Positions 1-9,608 of a stretch of 64,000 nucleotides of DNA are shown piece by piece. The position numbers and the translations under genes were made by a program. The notes under the pieces were generated by a model. It was not told the origin of the DNA. It did not search any database and saw only the letters and a program-made list of their open reading frames with translations. The DNA is from an uncultured Arachnia sp. (GTDB taxonomy: Bacteria; Actinomycetota; Actinomycetes; Propionibacteriales; Propionibacteriaceae), in NCBI GenBank assembly GCA_947499145.1, contig CANMNB010000012.1, forward strand, positions 146,228 through 210,227. The letters are read 5' to 3'. Within the stretch, counting starts at the first letter, position 1; each line of letters begins with the position of its first letter.

Positions 1-297
1 GACCATCTTGCGGGTCCCGATCTTCGGTGGCAGCACCATCCACACCAGACGTAGGAAGCCCGCTGACAGGCCCGGCATCGCGGCCATCCAGTAGAGCTGC
101 GCCTGCGTGAACGTGAAGCCGAGTGCGGTCAGTTTGGGAACGATCGCGCTGGGGAGGAACCAGGCGACGAATGCGAGCGTCAGCGTGAACGTCGTGACCG
201 TCAGCGTGTTCCAGGCGAGCTTCTTGTCCCACTTCTCCGGGTCCTCGGGGTCCCACGACTGCAGCCAGTCGCCCTTGGTCTCCAGCTTCGTGCTCAT
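1..297 (-). CDS. narK: NarK-type nitrate/nitrite MFS transporter, N-terminal part (runs off window)
   Basis: Reverse strand from ATG at 297 reads MSTKLETKGDWLQSWDPEDPEKWDKKLAWNTLTVTTFTLTLAFVAWFLPSAIVPKL..., NarK-like N-terminus; overlaps the upstream MFS stop by ATGA. Confidence 0.75.
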   Translation of the reverse strand, partial: MSTKLETKGDWLQSWDPEDPEKWDKKLAWNTLTVTTFTLTLAFVAWFLPSAIVPKLTALGFTFTQAQLYWMAAMPGLSAGFLRLVWMVLPPKIGTRKMV

Positions 298-1634
298 GCG
301 CGGGCCTCCTCGAGTGGCAGTTCGATGGTGCCGGCAAGCTCGGGCGAGTTGTCGTGCAACATCTTGACGATGGTGAGGTGCATCCACACCGCGCAGACCA
401 CGGTGAGGAGGAAGATGACGAAGAAGGTGGAGGTCGGGAACCCGGACCAGACCTTCGTGTAGGCGAACAGCGGCGGTAGGATGAAGCCGCCCAGCCCGCC
501 GAGGGTGCCGACGAGGCCGCCGACCGAACCGACGTTGTCCGGGAAGTACTCCGGGATGTGCTTGAAAACGGCCGCCTTCCCGAGCCCCATGGCGCAGCCC
601 AACAGGAACACCAGCAGGGCGAAGAACCACACGTTCAACTGGTAGGCCAGGTGCTGGGTCTCGGAGCCGTCGGCGTGCGTGATGACGATGTAGCCGTTGG
701 GCATCATGAGGATGCCCGACGTCAGCAGCATCAGCCCGAACGTCCAGTACAGGACGCGGCGAGCGCCGTAGCGGTCCGCCATCCAGCCACCGACCGGCCG
801 CAGGAGCGAGGCGGGGAAGATGAACGTCGCGGTCAGCAGTCCTGCGGTCCCGAGGGGGACGTCGAAGTTGTCGACGTAGTACTTCGGCAGCCATGCGGAC
901 AGGGCGACGTAGGCCCCGAACACCGCCACGTAGTACAGGCTGAAGCGCCAGACACGCACGTGCTTCAGCGGGACGAGCATCTCCCGGATGGGCTTGGAGC
1001 CGCCGGGGGCCCGATCCTGCCGAGGGACGATGAGCCACGTGGCGACGCCGATCACCAGCAGCAGGACGGCGTAGATGACCGGCACCAGCCGCCAGCCGCC
1101 CTCGATCCCGAAGGCGTAGGTGGCGCCGGCGGTGCCCGCGATGAGCGGCGGCCCGATGAACTTGGTCACTGAGGCCCCGACGTTGCCGGCCCCGAACACG
1201 CCGAGGGCCAGGCCCTGCCGCCGCCGGGAGAACCACGCGGCGTTCCAGGTGGTGCCGACCGAGAAGAGGTTGCCGGCGAAGCCGACGAGGAAGGCCAGCA
1301 CGAGCAGGGTGGCGTAGCTGTCGGCCTTGGAGACGAAGAACGATGCGACGGCCGTGGAGAACACCAGGAACAGCGTGACGCGGCGGCCACCGAAGCGGTC
1401 GGCCAGGATGCCGGCCGGAAGCCGCCACATCGAACCGTTGAGCACCGCCAGGGCGGAGATCCACGACAGCTCGACGTCACTCAGCCCCAGCTCCTGCTGG
1501 AGCGGGACGCCGAGGATGCCGAACATCAGCCATACCGCGAACATCATCGTGAATGCGATGGTCGACATGGTCGCGACGCGACCGGCCCCCTTCCCGGTGT
1601 CGTGGACGGGGGCCACTTCGATCAGCCTGGCCAT
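294..1634 (-). CDS. narK: NarK/NasA-family nitrate/nitrite MFS transporter
   Basis: 446 aa MFS protein with NarK-like motifs (GFAGNLFSVGTTWNAAWFSRRRQGLALGVFGAGNVGAS) directly downstream of narI. Confidence 0.85.
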   Translation of the reverse strand: MARLIEVAPVHDTGKGAGRVATMSTIAFTMMFAVWLMFGILGVPLQQELGLSDVELSWISALAVLNGSMWRLPAGILADRFGGRRVTLFLVFSTAVASFFVSKADSYATLLVLAFLVGFAGNLFSVGTTWNAAWFSRRRQGLALGVFGAGNVGASVTKFIGPPLIAGTAGATYAFGIEGGWRLVPVIYAVLLLVIGVATWLIVPRQDRAPGGSKPIREMLVPLKHVRVWRFSLYYVAVFGAYVALSAWLPKYYVDNFDVPLGTAGLLTATFIFPASLLRPVGGWMADRYGARRVLYWTFGLMLLTSGILMMPNGYIVITHADGSETQHLAYQLNVWFFALLVFLLGCAMGLGKAAVFKHIPEYFPDNVGSVGGLVGTLGGLGGFILPPLFAYTKVWSGFPTSTFFVIFLLTVVCAVWMHLTIVKMLHDNSPELAGTIELPLEEARA

Positions 1635-1637
1635 GGG

Positions 1638-2396
1638 CTAGCGACGGCCCCTCTCACGGTCGGGGGTGCCGATGGGATCCCAGCCGCGTCGCTGTCCGCT
1701 CGTGGACCGGGTGGGGACCTGGTCGCGGGAGCGGTAGACGATGTAGGGGCGGAACAGGTAGTGCAGCGGCGCGGTGAACGCGTGCACCAGACGCGTGAAC
1801 GGCGTGATCGCGAACAGCGCGAACCCGATGAGAACGTGCGTCTTGAACTGCCACGTCGAGGCGGCCATCGCGTCGACGTCGGGCTGCAGCACCAGGAGTG
1901 ATCGGAACCAGACCGACACGGTCTCCCGGTAGTTGTGATGCTCCCCGCTCGGCGTGGTGTCGCCCGTCAGCGTGGCGACCATGCCAGCGAGGATGACGGC
2001 CCCGAGGACCAGGTACATGAACTTGTCGTTGGCCGTCGTTGCGGCGAAGACCCGCCCGGTGCGGCGACGTCGCCAGATCAGCATCGCCAGGCCGGCGATC
2101 AGGGCCAACCCCGCCAAGCCACCGCCGTAGAGGGCGCCGGCGTGGTACATCTCCTGGCTCAGACCGATCCAGTCGGTGAACGCCTTGGGGATCAGGAGGC
2201 CGACGAGGTGGCCGATGAGGACGGCCAGGAGGGCGAAGTGGAAGACCGGCGAGGCGACCTTCAGCAGCTTTGACTCGTACAGCTGGGAGCTGCGGGTGGT
2301 CCAGCCGAACTGGTCGTACTTGTAGCGCCACACGAGTCCACCGACGAGGACGATGACGGTGAGGTAGGGAAGGATTCCCCACAGGAGGAAGTTCAT
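1638..2396 (-). CDS. narI: Respiratory nitrate reductase gamma subunit
   Basis: MNFLLWGILPYLTVIVLVGGLVWRYKYDQFGWTTRSSQLYESKLLK..., NarI family; overlaps the narJ stop. Confidence 0.93.
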   Translation of the reverse strand: MNFLLWGILPYLTVIVLVGGLVWRYKYDQFGWTTRSSQLYESKLLKVASPVFHFALLAVLIGHLVGLLIPKAFTDWIGLSQEMYHAGALYGGGLAGLALIAGLAMLIWRRRRTGRVFAATTANDKFMYLVLGAVILAGMVATLTGDTTPSGEHHNYRETVSVWFRSLLVLQPDVDAMAASTWQFKTHVLIGFALFAITPFTRLVHAFTAPLHYLFRPYIVYRSRDQVPTRSTSGQRRGWDPIGTPDRERGRR

Positions 2397-3016
2397 GCTG
2401 GCCTGCCTGTCTGGATCTGGTAGGTCTCGAGGCCGACCTGCTCGATCGGCGGGGCGTCCACGAACGTGGCGCCGTAGAGCTTCTGCACATCGGACCGGTC
2501 CTGGGCCAGGGGCCCGGGCAACGACCGGCACACGGCCTCGACGACTCCCTCGTGCGGCAGCTTGTCCTTCCGCAGCCCCAGGCGCAGCAACTCGAGGCTC
2601 GCCCGGTAACCGTTGAGCAGGCCCAGCCCCCGTTCCTCGTCGCCACGGGCGGCGAACTCGAGGACCATCGGCAGGTAGTCGGGCAGCTCGCCGTCGAGGT
2701 CGACCAGCAGCCCCGAGTCACGGTAGGTCTGCTTGATGGCTGCCAGCACCTCCCCGCGCCGGCGGGTGTCGCCGTCGGTCCAGTAGGTCAGGTGCAGGGC
2801 ATGACGACGGGACAGGTCGAATTCCTGCACGTGGAACTCCTGCAGCTCCCGCAGGGGCAGCGACCGCAGGTGCGCGATCGCCGGCGCGAACAGCGGTCCC
2901 GACGACGTCGCCGCCAGGGCTTCCTCCACGAGGTCCAGCGTGGCCAGCAGCTGCTCGTCCGGATAGCTCAGCAGCAGGCTTGCCGCCTGGAAACAGATCC
3001 GGGTCTCGGTGCTCAT
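2393..3016 (-). CDS. narJ: Nitrate reductase molybdenum cofactor assembly chaperone
   Basis: 207 aa NarJ-like (LSYPDEQLLATLDLVEEAL..., HVQEFDLSRRHALHLTYWTDGDTRRRGEVL). Confidence 0.93.
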   Translation of the reverse strand: MSTETRICFQAASLLLSYPDEQLLATLDLVEEALAATSSGPLFAPAIAHLRSLPLRELQEFHVQEFDLSRRHALHLTYWTDGDTRRRGEVLAAIKQTYRDSGLLVDLDGELPDYLPMVLEFAARGDEERGLGLLNGYRASLELLRLGLRKDKLPHEGVVEAVCRSLPGPLAQDRSDVQKLYGATFVDAPPIEQVGLETYQIQTGRPA

Positions 3017-3021
3017 GGTGA

Positions 3022-4593
3022 TCAGTCCATGCTCGTGTCGTGGGCCGCCGCCTGCCGATTCCGGTAACTCTCGATGGTGACCGGCACCGGGCGCCCGGAG
3101 GAGCTGCCGTAGGGGCCGTCGCCGTCGTACATCGGATCGCCGTCGAAGTCCACGGAGCAGCCCATCTCCTCGAGGTTGTGGGCCTGCTCGCGGTGGGCGG
3201 TGGGGATGACGTAGCGCTCGTCGTACTTGGCGATGGCCAGCAGGCGGTACATCTGCTCCATCGCGCCGCCCGTCATGCCGACGGCGGCCGCGAGCTCCTC
3301 GTCGCCGCCCCGACCGAGGGTGACATCGCGCATGTAGCTACGCATGGCGGCGAGCTTCTGCAGGACCTCGACGACGGGCTGCGTGTCACCGGCGGTGAAC
3401 AGCTCGGCCAGGTACTCCACCGGGATGCGGAGCGTGTCGATGGCACCGAACAGGTTGCCGGCGGCCTCGGCGTCGTGGCCCTGCTCCTTGAGGAGGTCCA
3501 CCACCGGGGACAGCGGCGGGATGTACCAGACCATCGGCATCGTGCGGTACTCCGGGTGCAGCGGGAGCGCCACCTTGAAGTACTTGCACAGCGCGTAGAT
3601 CGGGGACTTGGCGGCTGCGAGCAGCCAGTCCTCCGGGATGCCGCTCTCGCGTGCGGCCGCGACGACCTCGGGGTCACGCGGGTCGAGCATGAGGTCGAGC
3701 TGCGCCTCGTAGAGGTCCTTCGGGTCCTCGACGGCAGCGGCCTCGGTCACGCGGTCGGCGTCGTAGAGCACGATGCCGATGTAGCGCAGGCGGCCGACGC
3801 ACGTCTCCGAACACACCGTCGGCAGTCCGACCTCGATGCGCGGATAGCAGAAGTGGCACTTCTCGGCCTTGCCGGTGCGGTGGTTGAAGTAGATCTTCTT
3901 GTACGGGCACCCGGTGATGCACTGGCGCCAGCCGCGGCAGCGGTCCTGGTCCACCAGCACGATGCCGTCCTCCTCGCGCTTGTAGATCGCACCCGAGGGG
4001 CAGGCGGCCATGCAGGAGGGGTTGAGGCAGTGCTCGCAGATCCGCGGCACGAAGAACATGAACGTCTTCTCGTACTCCGCCTTGATCCGCATGTTCGACT
4101 CCTCGCGGAGCTTCGCGATGATCGGATCGTCCTGGATGGTCTCGTGGATGCCGCCCAGCGCGTCGTCCCAGTTGGCCGACGACGTGATGGCCATGTTGTC
4201 GCCGGTGATGAGCGACTTCGGCTGCGCCACGGGGAAGTCATCGATCAGGGGCGACTTGATGAGGTTCTCGTAGTCGTAGGTCCAGGGCTCGTAGTAGTCA
4301 TCCAGACCCGGCTGCACCGGCGAGGCGAAGATGCTGAGCAGCTTCTTGAACCGCCCGCCGGACTTGAGCTTGAGCCGCCCGTTGCGGGTGCGGACCCAGC
4401 CGCCCTGCCACTTCTCCTGGTCCTCGTACGTGCGGGGGTAGCCGAGACCGGGGCGGGTCTCGACGTTGTTGAACCACACGTACTCGATGCCGGCCCGGTT
4501 GGTCCAGGCCTGCTTGCACGTCACCGAACACGTGTGGCATCCGATGCACTTGTCGAGGTTCATCACCATCGACACCTGCGCCATGACTCGCAT
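3022..4593 (-). CDS. narH: Respiratory nitrate reductase beta subunit
   Basis: MRVMAQVSMVMNLDKCIGCHTCSVTCKQAWTNRAGIEYVWFNNVETRPG, multiple 4Fe-4S Cys motifs. Confidence 0.96.
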   Translation of the reverse strand: MRVMAQVSMVMNLDKCIGCHTCSVTCKQAWTNRAGIEYVWFNNVETRPGLGYPRTYEDQEKWQGGWVRTRNGRLKLKSGGRFKKLLSIFASPVQPGLDDYYEPWTYDYENLIKSPLIDDFPVAQPKSLITGDNMAITSSANWDDALGGIHETIQDDPIIAKLREESNMRIKAEYEKTFMFFVPRICEHCLNPSCMAACPSGAIYKREEDGIVLVDQDRCRGWRQCITGCPYKKIYFNHRTGKAEKCHFCYPRIEVGLPTVCSETCVGRLRYIGIVLYDADRVTEAAAVEDPKDLYEAQLDLMLDPRDPEVVAAARESGIPEDWLLAAAKSPIYALCKYFKVALPLHPEYRTMPMVWYIPPLSPVVDLLKEQGHDAEAAGNLFGAIDTLRIPVEYLAELFTAGDTQPVVEVLQKLAAMRSYMRDVTLGRGGDEELAAAVGMTGGAMEQMYRLLAIAKYDERYVIPTAHREQAHNLEEMGCSVDFDGDPMYDGDGPYGSSSGRPVPVTIESYRNRQAAAHDTSMD

Positions 4594-7500
4594 CAGTACT
4601 GAACCTCCTGGGAGCGACGGCGCACCGTAGAGACGATGTCGCGCTGGACACCGGTGGGGCCGAGGTAGTTGAACGCATAGCTCAGGTGGGCGTAGCCACC
4701 GATGAGGTGCGTCGGTTTGAGCAGGATCCGCGTCACCGAGTTGTGGATGCCGCCGCGGCGACCCGTCGCCTCGGACTTCGGGACGTCGATGGTGCGCTCC
4801 TGTGCGTGCTGGACGTAGGCGACGCCGTCGGGCAGCTTCGGCGAGACAACCGCCCGGGCCACGAAGACGCCGTTGGCGTTGGTGAGCTCGATCCAGTCGT
4901 TGTCCTTCACGCCGATGGACTTCGCGTCCGCGACGCTCAGCCAGGCTTGCGGGCCGCCGCGCCCGAGGCTCAGCATGAACAGGTTGTCCTGGTACTCGGA
5001 GTGGATCGACCACTTGTTGTGCACCGTGAGGTAGCGCAGCGTGATGGTCTTCTCACCGTTGGGCCCGAGCTCCGGCTCGCCGAAGCCACGAGTCATGTCC
5101 AGCGGCGGCCGGAAGATCGGCAGGTTCTCTCCCGCGTCGGTGAGCCAGTCGTGGTCGAGGAAGAAGTGCATCCGGCCCGACAGCGTGTGCCACGGCTTCA
5201 GTCGCTCGACATTGATCGTGAAGGCGGCGTAGCGTCGGCCGCCGGTCTCGGAACCGGACCACTCGGGCGACGTGATCACGGGCTGCGGGGCCTGCTGGGT
5301 CTCGATGAACGTGATCTGCTTCTCCTCCAGCCCCTCGGACAGGTCGGCGAGCCTGCGGCCGGTCTTCTTCTCGAGGTCGTGGAAGCCCTGCGTGGCCAGC
5401 TCGCCGTTGGTGGTGCCGGAGAAGGTGAGGATGGCCTCGGCGAACCGCTTGTCGGTGTCGACGGCCGGCCGACCGGCGGCCACGCCGTCGGGGAAGACGC
5501 CGTGCTTCTTGGCCAGCTTCTCCACCTGGTGGGCGATGTCGTAGGTGATGTTCTTGACCGTGAACCCGAGGCGGTCCGCGAGGGGGCCGACGGAGACGAG
5601 CTTGTCGGCGATCGCGGTGTAGTCGCGCTCCACGAGCATCAGGCTCGGCATGTTGACGCCGGGCTGGGCCGGGATCTCGGGCTTCTTCCAATCCCGCTCG
5701 ATGCCGCCGGGCTGCTTCAGCTGGCCCGGGGTGTCGTGCTGGAGGGGGACGGCGACGACGTCGTAGCGCGTGTCGAGCCGGCCCTTGGCCATCCGGGAGA
5801 TGGCGCGGGCGAGGTCGACGAACACGTCGAAGTCGGTCTTGGTCTCCCACGGCGGGTTGATGGCCGGGGTGAACGCGTGCACGTAGGGGTGCATGTCGGT
5901 GCTGGAGAGGTCGTGCTTCTCGTACCAGGTGGCGGCCGGGAAGACGAGGTCGCTCAGCATCGTCGAGCTGGTCATGCGGAAGTCGGCGGTGATGAGCAGG
6001 TCGAGCTTGCCCTCGGGGGCCTCCTCGTGGAAAGCGACCTCCTTCGGGTGCATCCCGGCCCCGTGCTCGTTGGGCATCACGTTGTTGTGCGTGCCCAGCA
6101 GGTGCTTGAGGAAGTACTCGTTGCCCTTGGCGGAGGACCCGAACAGGTTGGAGCGCCACAGGATCATCGTGCGCGGCCAGTTCTCCGGCGCATCGACGTC
6201 CTCGATCGCCGAGCCCAGTTCCCCGGACTTGAGCTTGGCCGCCACCCAGGAGCTGACATCCGGGGCCTCCCCCGCCTCGACGGCGGCGCGGGCCTCGTCG
6301 GCGAGGTCCAGCGGGTTGCGGTCGAACTGGGGGTAGAACGGCATCCAACCCTGCCGCCACGACTTGGCCATGGCATCGGCGCTGTGCAGCCCGTCGAGCG
6401 AACCGGTCGACAGCGGGCTGGTGATCGCGTCGGCGGAGTAGCCGTCGGTGCGCCACTGGTCGGTGTGCATGTACCAGTACCCGGTGCCGATCATGGTGCG
6501 CGGCGGGCGCGACCAGTCGAGCGCGTTGGCCATGTTGAACCAGCCCGTCATGGGGCGGCACTTCTCCTGGCCGACGTAGTGGGCCCAGCCGCCGCCGTTG
6601 CGGCCGATGCAGCCGGTCATCATGAGCAGCGCCATGATCGCGCGATAGGTGGTGTCGGCGTGGTACCAGTGGCAGATGCCCGCGCCGATGATGATCATCG
6701 TGCGGCCCTGGGAGTCCTCGGAGTTCTTGGCGAACTCGCGGGCGATCCGGAGGCACGCCTCGGCCGGCACCGCCGTGATGGGCGCCTGCCAGGCGGGGGT
6801 GTAGGGGACGGTCTCGTCGTCGTAGCCGCTCGGCCACACACCTGGCAGTCCCTCACGACCCACGCCGTACTGGGCGAGCATCAGGTCGAAGACGGTGGTG
6901 ACGAGGTGGTCACCGACGCGCATCGTCGGCACGCCGCGCTGCAGGATCGAGCCCTTGCCGCGCGGGTCTTCGAAGCACGGCAGCGCGATCTCGGCGGCGT
7001 CCGCGCCGTCAGCCTCGAGCAGTGAGAGGGCCGGGTCGAGATCGCCGAGCTCCAGGTTCCACTTGCCCTGGCCGTCGTCGTTGTACCGGTAGCCGATGGA
7101 GCCGTTCGGGACCTGCGGGGTGGCCGTGGCCTTGTCCCAGAGCACGGTCTTCCAGGCGGCGTCGGGGACGTCCTGGCCGAGGTCGGCGGCCGTGAGGAAC
7201 TTGGCCGCGGTGAGGCCGTGGCCGTCGGGGTGCTCGACGAGGCGCACCAGCATGGTCATGTCGGTGTACTGCTTGACGTAGTCCTCGAAGAACGGGACGC
7301 GACGCTCGACGAAGTTCTCCTTGAGCATCACGTGGCCCATCGCCATGGCCAGCGCGCCATCGGTGCCGGCCTGGGCGGGCAGCCACTCGTCGGCGAACTT
7401 GACGTTGTCGGCGTAGTCGGGGGCGACGGTGACCACCTTGGTGCCGCGGTAGCGCACCTCGGCCATCCAGTGGGCGTCGGGGGTACGGGTGACCGGGACG

Positions 7501-8300
7501 TTGGAGCCCCACATCATGAGGTAGGTGGCGTCCCACCAGTCGCCGGACTCGGGGACGTCGGTCTGGTCGCCGAACACCTGCGGCGAGGCGACGGGCAGGT
7601 CCGCGTACCAGTCGTAGAAGCTCGTCATGGCGCCACCGAGCAGGTGGGTGAAGCGGGTGCCGATGGCGTGGCTCACCATGCTCATGGCCGGGATCGGGGA
7701 GAAGGAGACCAGCCGGTCGGGGCCGTACTCCTTGATGGTGTTGACGTAGCTGGCTGCCGCGATCTCGAGTGCCTCGTTCCAGGAGATCCGCACCAGGCCG
7801 CCCTTGCCGCGGGCCTGCTGGTAACGGCGGCGCTTGTCAGGATCAGTCGAGATCTCCTTGAAGGCGGCGACGGGGTCGCCAAGGCGCTTCTTGGCCTCGC
7901 GGTACATCTCGATGAGCACGCCACGCCCGTACGGGTAGCGGACCCGGGTGGGCGAGTAGGTGTACCAGGAGAAGGCCGCGCCGCGGGGGCAGCCGCGCGG
8001 CTCGTATTCGGGGCGGTCGTTGCCCGTCGTCGGATAGTCGGTCTGCTGCGCCTCCCACGTGATGATCCCGTCCTTGACGTAGACCTTCCACGAGCAGGAT
8101 CCGGTGCAGTTCACGCCGTGGGTGGAGCGGACCACCTTGTCGTGGCTCCAGCGGTCTCGGTAGAAGACGTCACCCTCGCGTCCGCCGTCGCGGAACACGG
8201 CGCGGTTGTCGTCGGTGGTGTCCCACTTGGAGAAGAACTTCCCCAGGTTCAGCAGGGCGTCGCTGGCCGGTCCGTCGAGGCGTGCTTGCTCGGTCGTCAT
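4593..8300 (-). CDS. narG: Respiratory nitrate reductase alpha subunit
   Basis: Molybdopterin oxidoreductase with N-terminal HGVNCTGSCSWKVYVKDGI; start chosen at MTTEQARLDG (8300). Confidence 0.96.
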   Translation of the reverse strand: MTTEQARLDGPASDALLNLGKFFSKWDTTDDNRAVFRDGGREGDVFYRDRWSHDKVVRSTHGVNCTGSCSWKVYVKDGIITWEAQQTDYPTTGNDRPEYEPRGCPRGAAFSWYTYSPTRVRYPYGRGVLIEMYREAKKRLGDPVAAFKEISTDPDKRRRYQQARGKGGLVRISWNEALEIAAASYVNTIKEYGPDRLVSFSPIPAMSMVSHAIGTRFTHLLGGAMTSFYDWYADLPVASPQVFGDQTDVPESGDWWDATYLMMWGSNVPVTRTPDAHWMAEVRYRGTKVVTVAPDYADNVKFADEWLPAQAGTDGALAMAMGHVMLKENFVERRVPFFEDYVKQYTDMTMLVRLVEHPDGHGLTAAKFLTAADLGQDVPDAAWKTVLWDKATATPQVPNGSIGYRYNDDGQGKWNLELGDLDPALSLLEADGADAAEIALPCFEDPRGKGSILQRGVPTMRVGDHLVTTVFDLMLAQYGVGREGLPGVWPSGYDDETVPYTPAWQAPITAVPAEACLRIAREFAKNSEDSQGRTMIIIGAGICHWYHADTTYRAIMALLMMTGCIGRNGGGWAHYVGQEKCRPMTGWFNMANALDWSRPPRTMIGTGYWYMHTDQWRTDGYSADAITSPLSTGSLDGLHSADAMAKSWRQGWMPFYPQFDRNPLDLADEARAAVEAGEAPDVSSWVAAKLKSGELGSAIEDVDAPENWPRTMILWRSNLFGSSAKGNEYFLKHLLGTHNNVMPNEHGAGMHPKEVAFHEEAPEGKLDLLITADFRMTSSTMLSDLVFPAATWYEKHDLSSTDMHPYVHAFTPAINPPWETKTDFDVFVDLARAISRMAKGRLDTRYDVVAVPLQHDTPGQLKQPGGIERDWKKPEIPAQPGVNMPSLMLVERDYTAIADKLVSVGPLADRLGFTVKNITYDIAHQVEKLAKKHGVFPDGVAAGRPAVDTDKRFAEAILTFSGTTNGELATQGFHDLEKKTGRRLADLSEGLEEKQITFIETQQAPQPVITSPEWSGSETGGRRYAAFTINVERLKPWHTLSGRMHFFLDHDWLTDAGENLPIFRPPLDMTRGFGEPELGPNGEKTITLRYLTVHNKWSIHSEYQDNLFMLSLGRGGPQAWLSVADAKSIGVKDNDWIELTNANGVFVARAVVSPKLPDGVAYVQHAQERTIDVPKSEATGRRGGIHNSVTRILLKPTHLIGGYAHLSYAFNYLGPTGVQRDIVSTVRRRSQEVQY

Positions 8301-8418
8301 GGACCCATCAAAGCAAATTCTGCCTGTGTATAAACCCCACTCAGGGCACATTTCGGCAACGAATTGGACTGCCTTTTCGCGACGTTTCCCTTGTCAATTT
8401 CAAGGCACGCGCTCTCCC

Positions 8419-8476
8419 GAAAATCGATCACTGATCGATCTTCCCCCGTCCGCTTCCGAGGATCGATCACTGACCC
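8419..8476 (+). repeat. Palindromic intergenic repeat, copy 1
   Basis: GAAAATCGATCACTGATCGATCTTCCCCCGTCCGCTTCCGAGGATCGATCACTGACCCCC; TCGATCA-C-TGATCGA core. Confidence 0.85.
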
Positions 8477-8501
8477 CCCAAAACCGGGCCCCCGACTAGG
8501 C

Positions 8502-8566
8502 CCTCAGGTGAAAATCGACCACTGATCGATTTTCCCGAGGTCGGCGACGAGGAGCGTCACTGACCC
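8502..8566 (+). repeat. Palindromic intergenic repeat, copy 2
   Basis: CCTCAGGTGAAAATCGACCACTGATCGATTTTCCCGAGG...CGTCACTGACCCCC; its tail contains the stop codon of the 8557-9510 CDS. Confidence 0.85.
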
Positions 8567-9510
8567 CCGAAGGCCGCCTCCAGACGCGCCCACTCGTCGC
8601 CGAGCAACGGGAGTACGGCGCCATGCTTGGTGTCCGGAGGCAGGTGGAAGTCGGCGTCGTCCACCGGCCGCCACTCCCCCGACGCCAGGTCCGTCGTGGT
8701 CAACGCGTGGTAGCCGTGTGGCATCCGGGAGTACTGGTCGACCCACAGGTACCAGCGCTGCTCCCGGTTGTCCTTGAACACCAGAGGCCCCTCGACGGTG
8801 TCGCCGAAGCACTGACCGAGGTTGCGCGCCAGCAGCGCGAAGTCATCGCTCCACACCCCCGTCCCCCGCTGGTGGAACACCTGCCAGGAGTCCGGAGCCC
8901 GGTCGTCCTGCTTCGCGAAGCGATGGATGCACCCGTCATCGACGGCGACCGTCATGTCGATCACCCCGACGGGGAGGCGCAAGTACGGCTCGGCGGGGCC
9001 AAAGCTCTGGAAGTCTGCGGTTCGGACGGTCATCAGCTGGGCCACCGCATCACCCTGGCGCGACGAATCCGCGTAGAGCTTGGACGCGAAGTGCACCACG
9101 TAGTCCCCGGTCTCGGGATCGTGGAACGACTCCGGCGCCCATGCCATCCCGGCCTCCGGGGGCGCAACCTCGACGGCGCGGGGCCCGTCCCAGTGCACCA
9201 GGTCACCGGAGTCCCACACCAGGATCGAGCGACTGCCGTGCCGTTGGAAGGCATCCCAGTCCTGGCCCTCCTCGCGCCAGACGCGCAGGTCCGAGGCGAC
9301 GATGTGGAACTGTCCGTCGCACGCCCGGATGATGTGCGGGTCCCGGACACCGGTGGTGCCGATCGTCGACGAAAGCACCGGTCGTCCACCGTTCAGACGA
9401 TGCCAGCGGAGTGGGTCGTCACCGTCGCTCAGCGAGAAGTAGATCTTCTCGGCGTGGCCGAGTGGGTCCTCGACGAAGTGCACCAGGAGGTAACCATGTG
9501 GGGATGCCAT
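8557..9510 (-). CDS. GH43-like glycoside hydrolase (five-bladed beta-propeller type)
   Basis: 317 aa: VRDPHIIRACDGQFHIVASDLRVW, GMAWAPESFHDPETGDYVVHFASK, EGPLVFKDNREQRWYLWVDQY. Confidence 0.75.
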   Translation of the reverse strand: MASPHGYLLVHFVEDPLGHAEKIYFSLSDGDDPLRWHRLNGGRPVLSSTIGTTGVRDPHIIRACDGQFHIVASDLRVWREEGQDWDAFQRHGSRSILVWDSGDLVHWDGPRAVEVAPPEAGMAWAPESFHDPETGDYVVHFASKLYADSSRQGDAVAQLMTVRTADFQSFGPAEPYLRLPVGVIDMTVAVDDGCIHRFAKQDDRAPDSWQVFHQRGTGVWSDDFALLARNLGQCFGDTVEGPLVFKDNREQRWYLWVDQYSRMPHGYHALTTTDLASGEWRPVDDADFHLPPDTKHGAVLPLLGDEWARLEAAFGGQ

Positions 9511-9517
9511 GCGCCCA

Positions 9518-9536
9518 TTATCGCGTATAACGATAA
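9518..9536. promoter_or_regulatory. Putative LacI-family operator in the divergent promoter
   Basis: TTATCG-CGTATAA-CGATAA inverted repeat between the GH43-like gene and the lacI-type gene. Confidence 0.5.
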
Positions 9537-9608
9537 ATGCGTATAGTCTGAGCCGAAAACGTGCCGCGACGACCCATCGCTGGGCACGACCAATCCTGTG
9601 GAGGCGCC

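Noticed and set aside
3040-4602. Long + strand ORFs antisense to narH and narG (3040-4602, 4686-7025, 7218-8333)
   Set aside because: Mirror-frame ORFs of high-GC genes; no domain-like composition.
8389-8405. CCTTG-TCAATTT-CAAGG inverted repeat upstream of narG as an FNR/CRP-type site
   Set aside because: Spacing (TTG-N7-CAA) does not fit the TTGAT-N4-ATCAA consensus; no independent support.
8504-8530. Short peptides such as KIDQWSIF appearing in several ORFs as a possible shared protein motif
   Set aside because: These are chance translations of the palindromic DNA repeat, not conserved protein.
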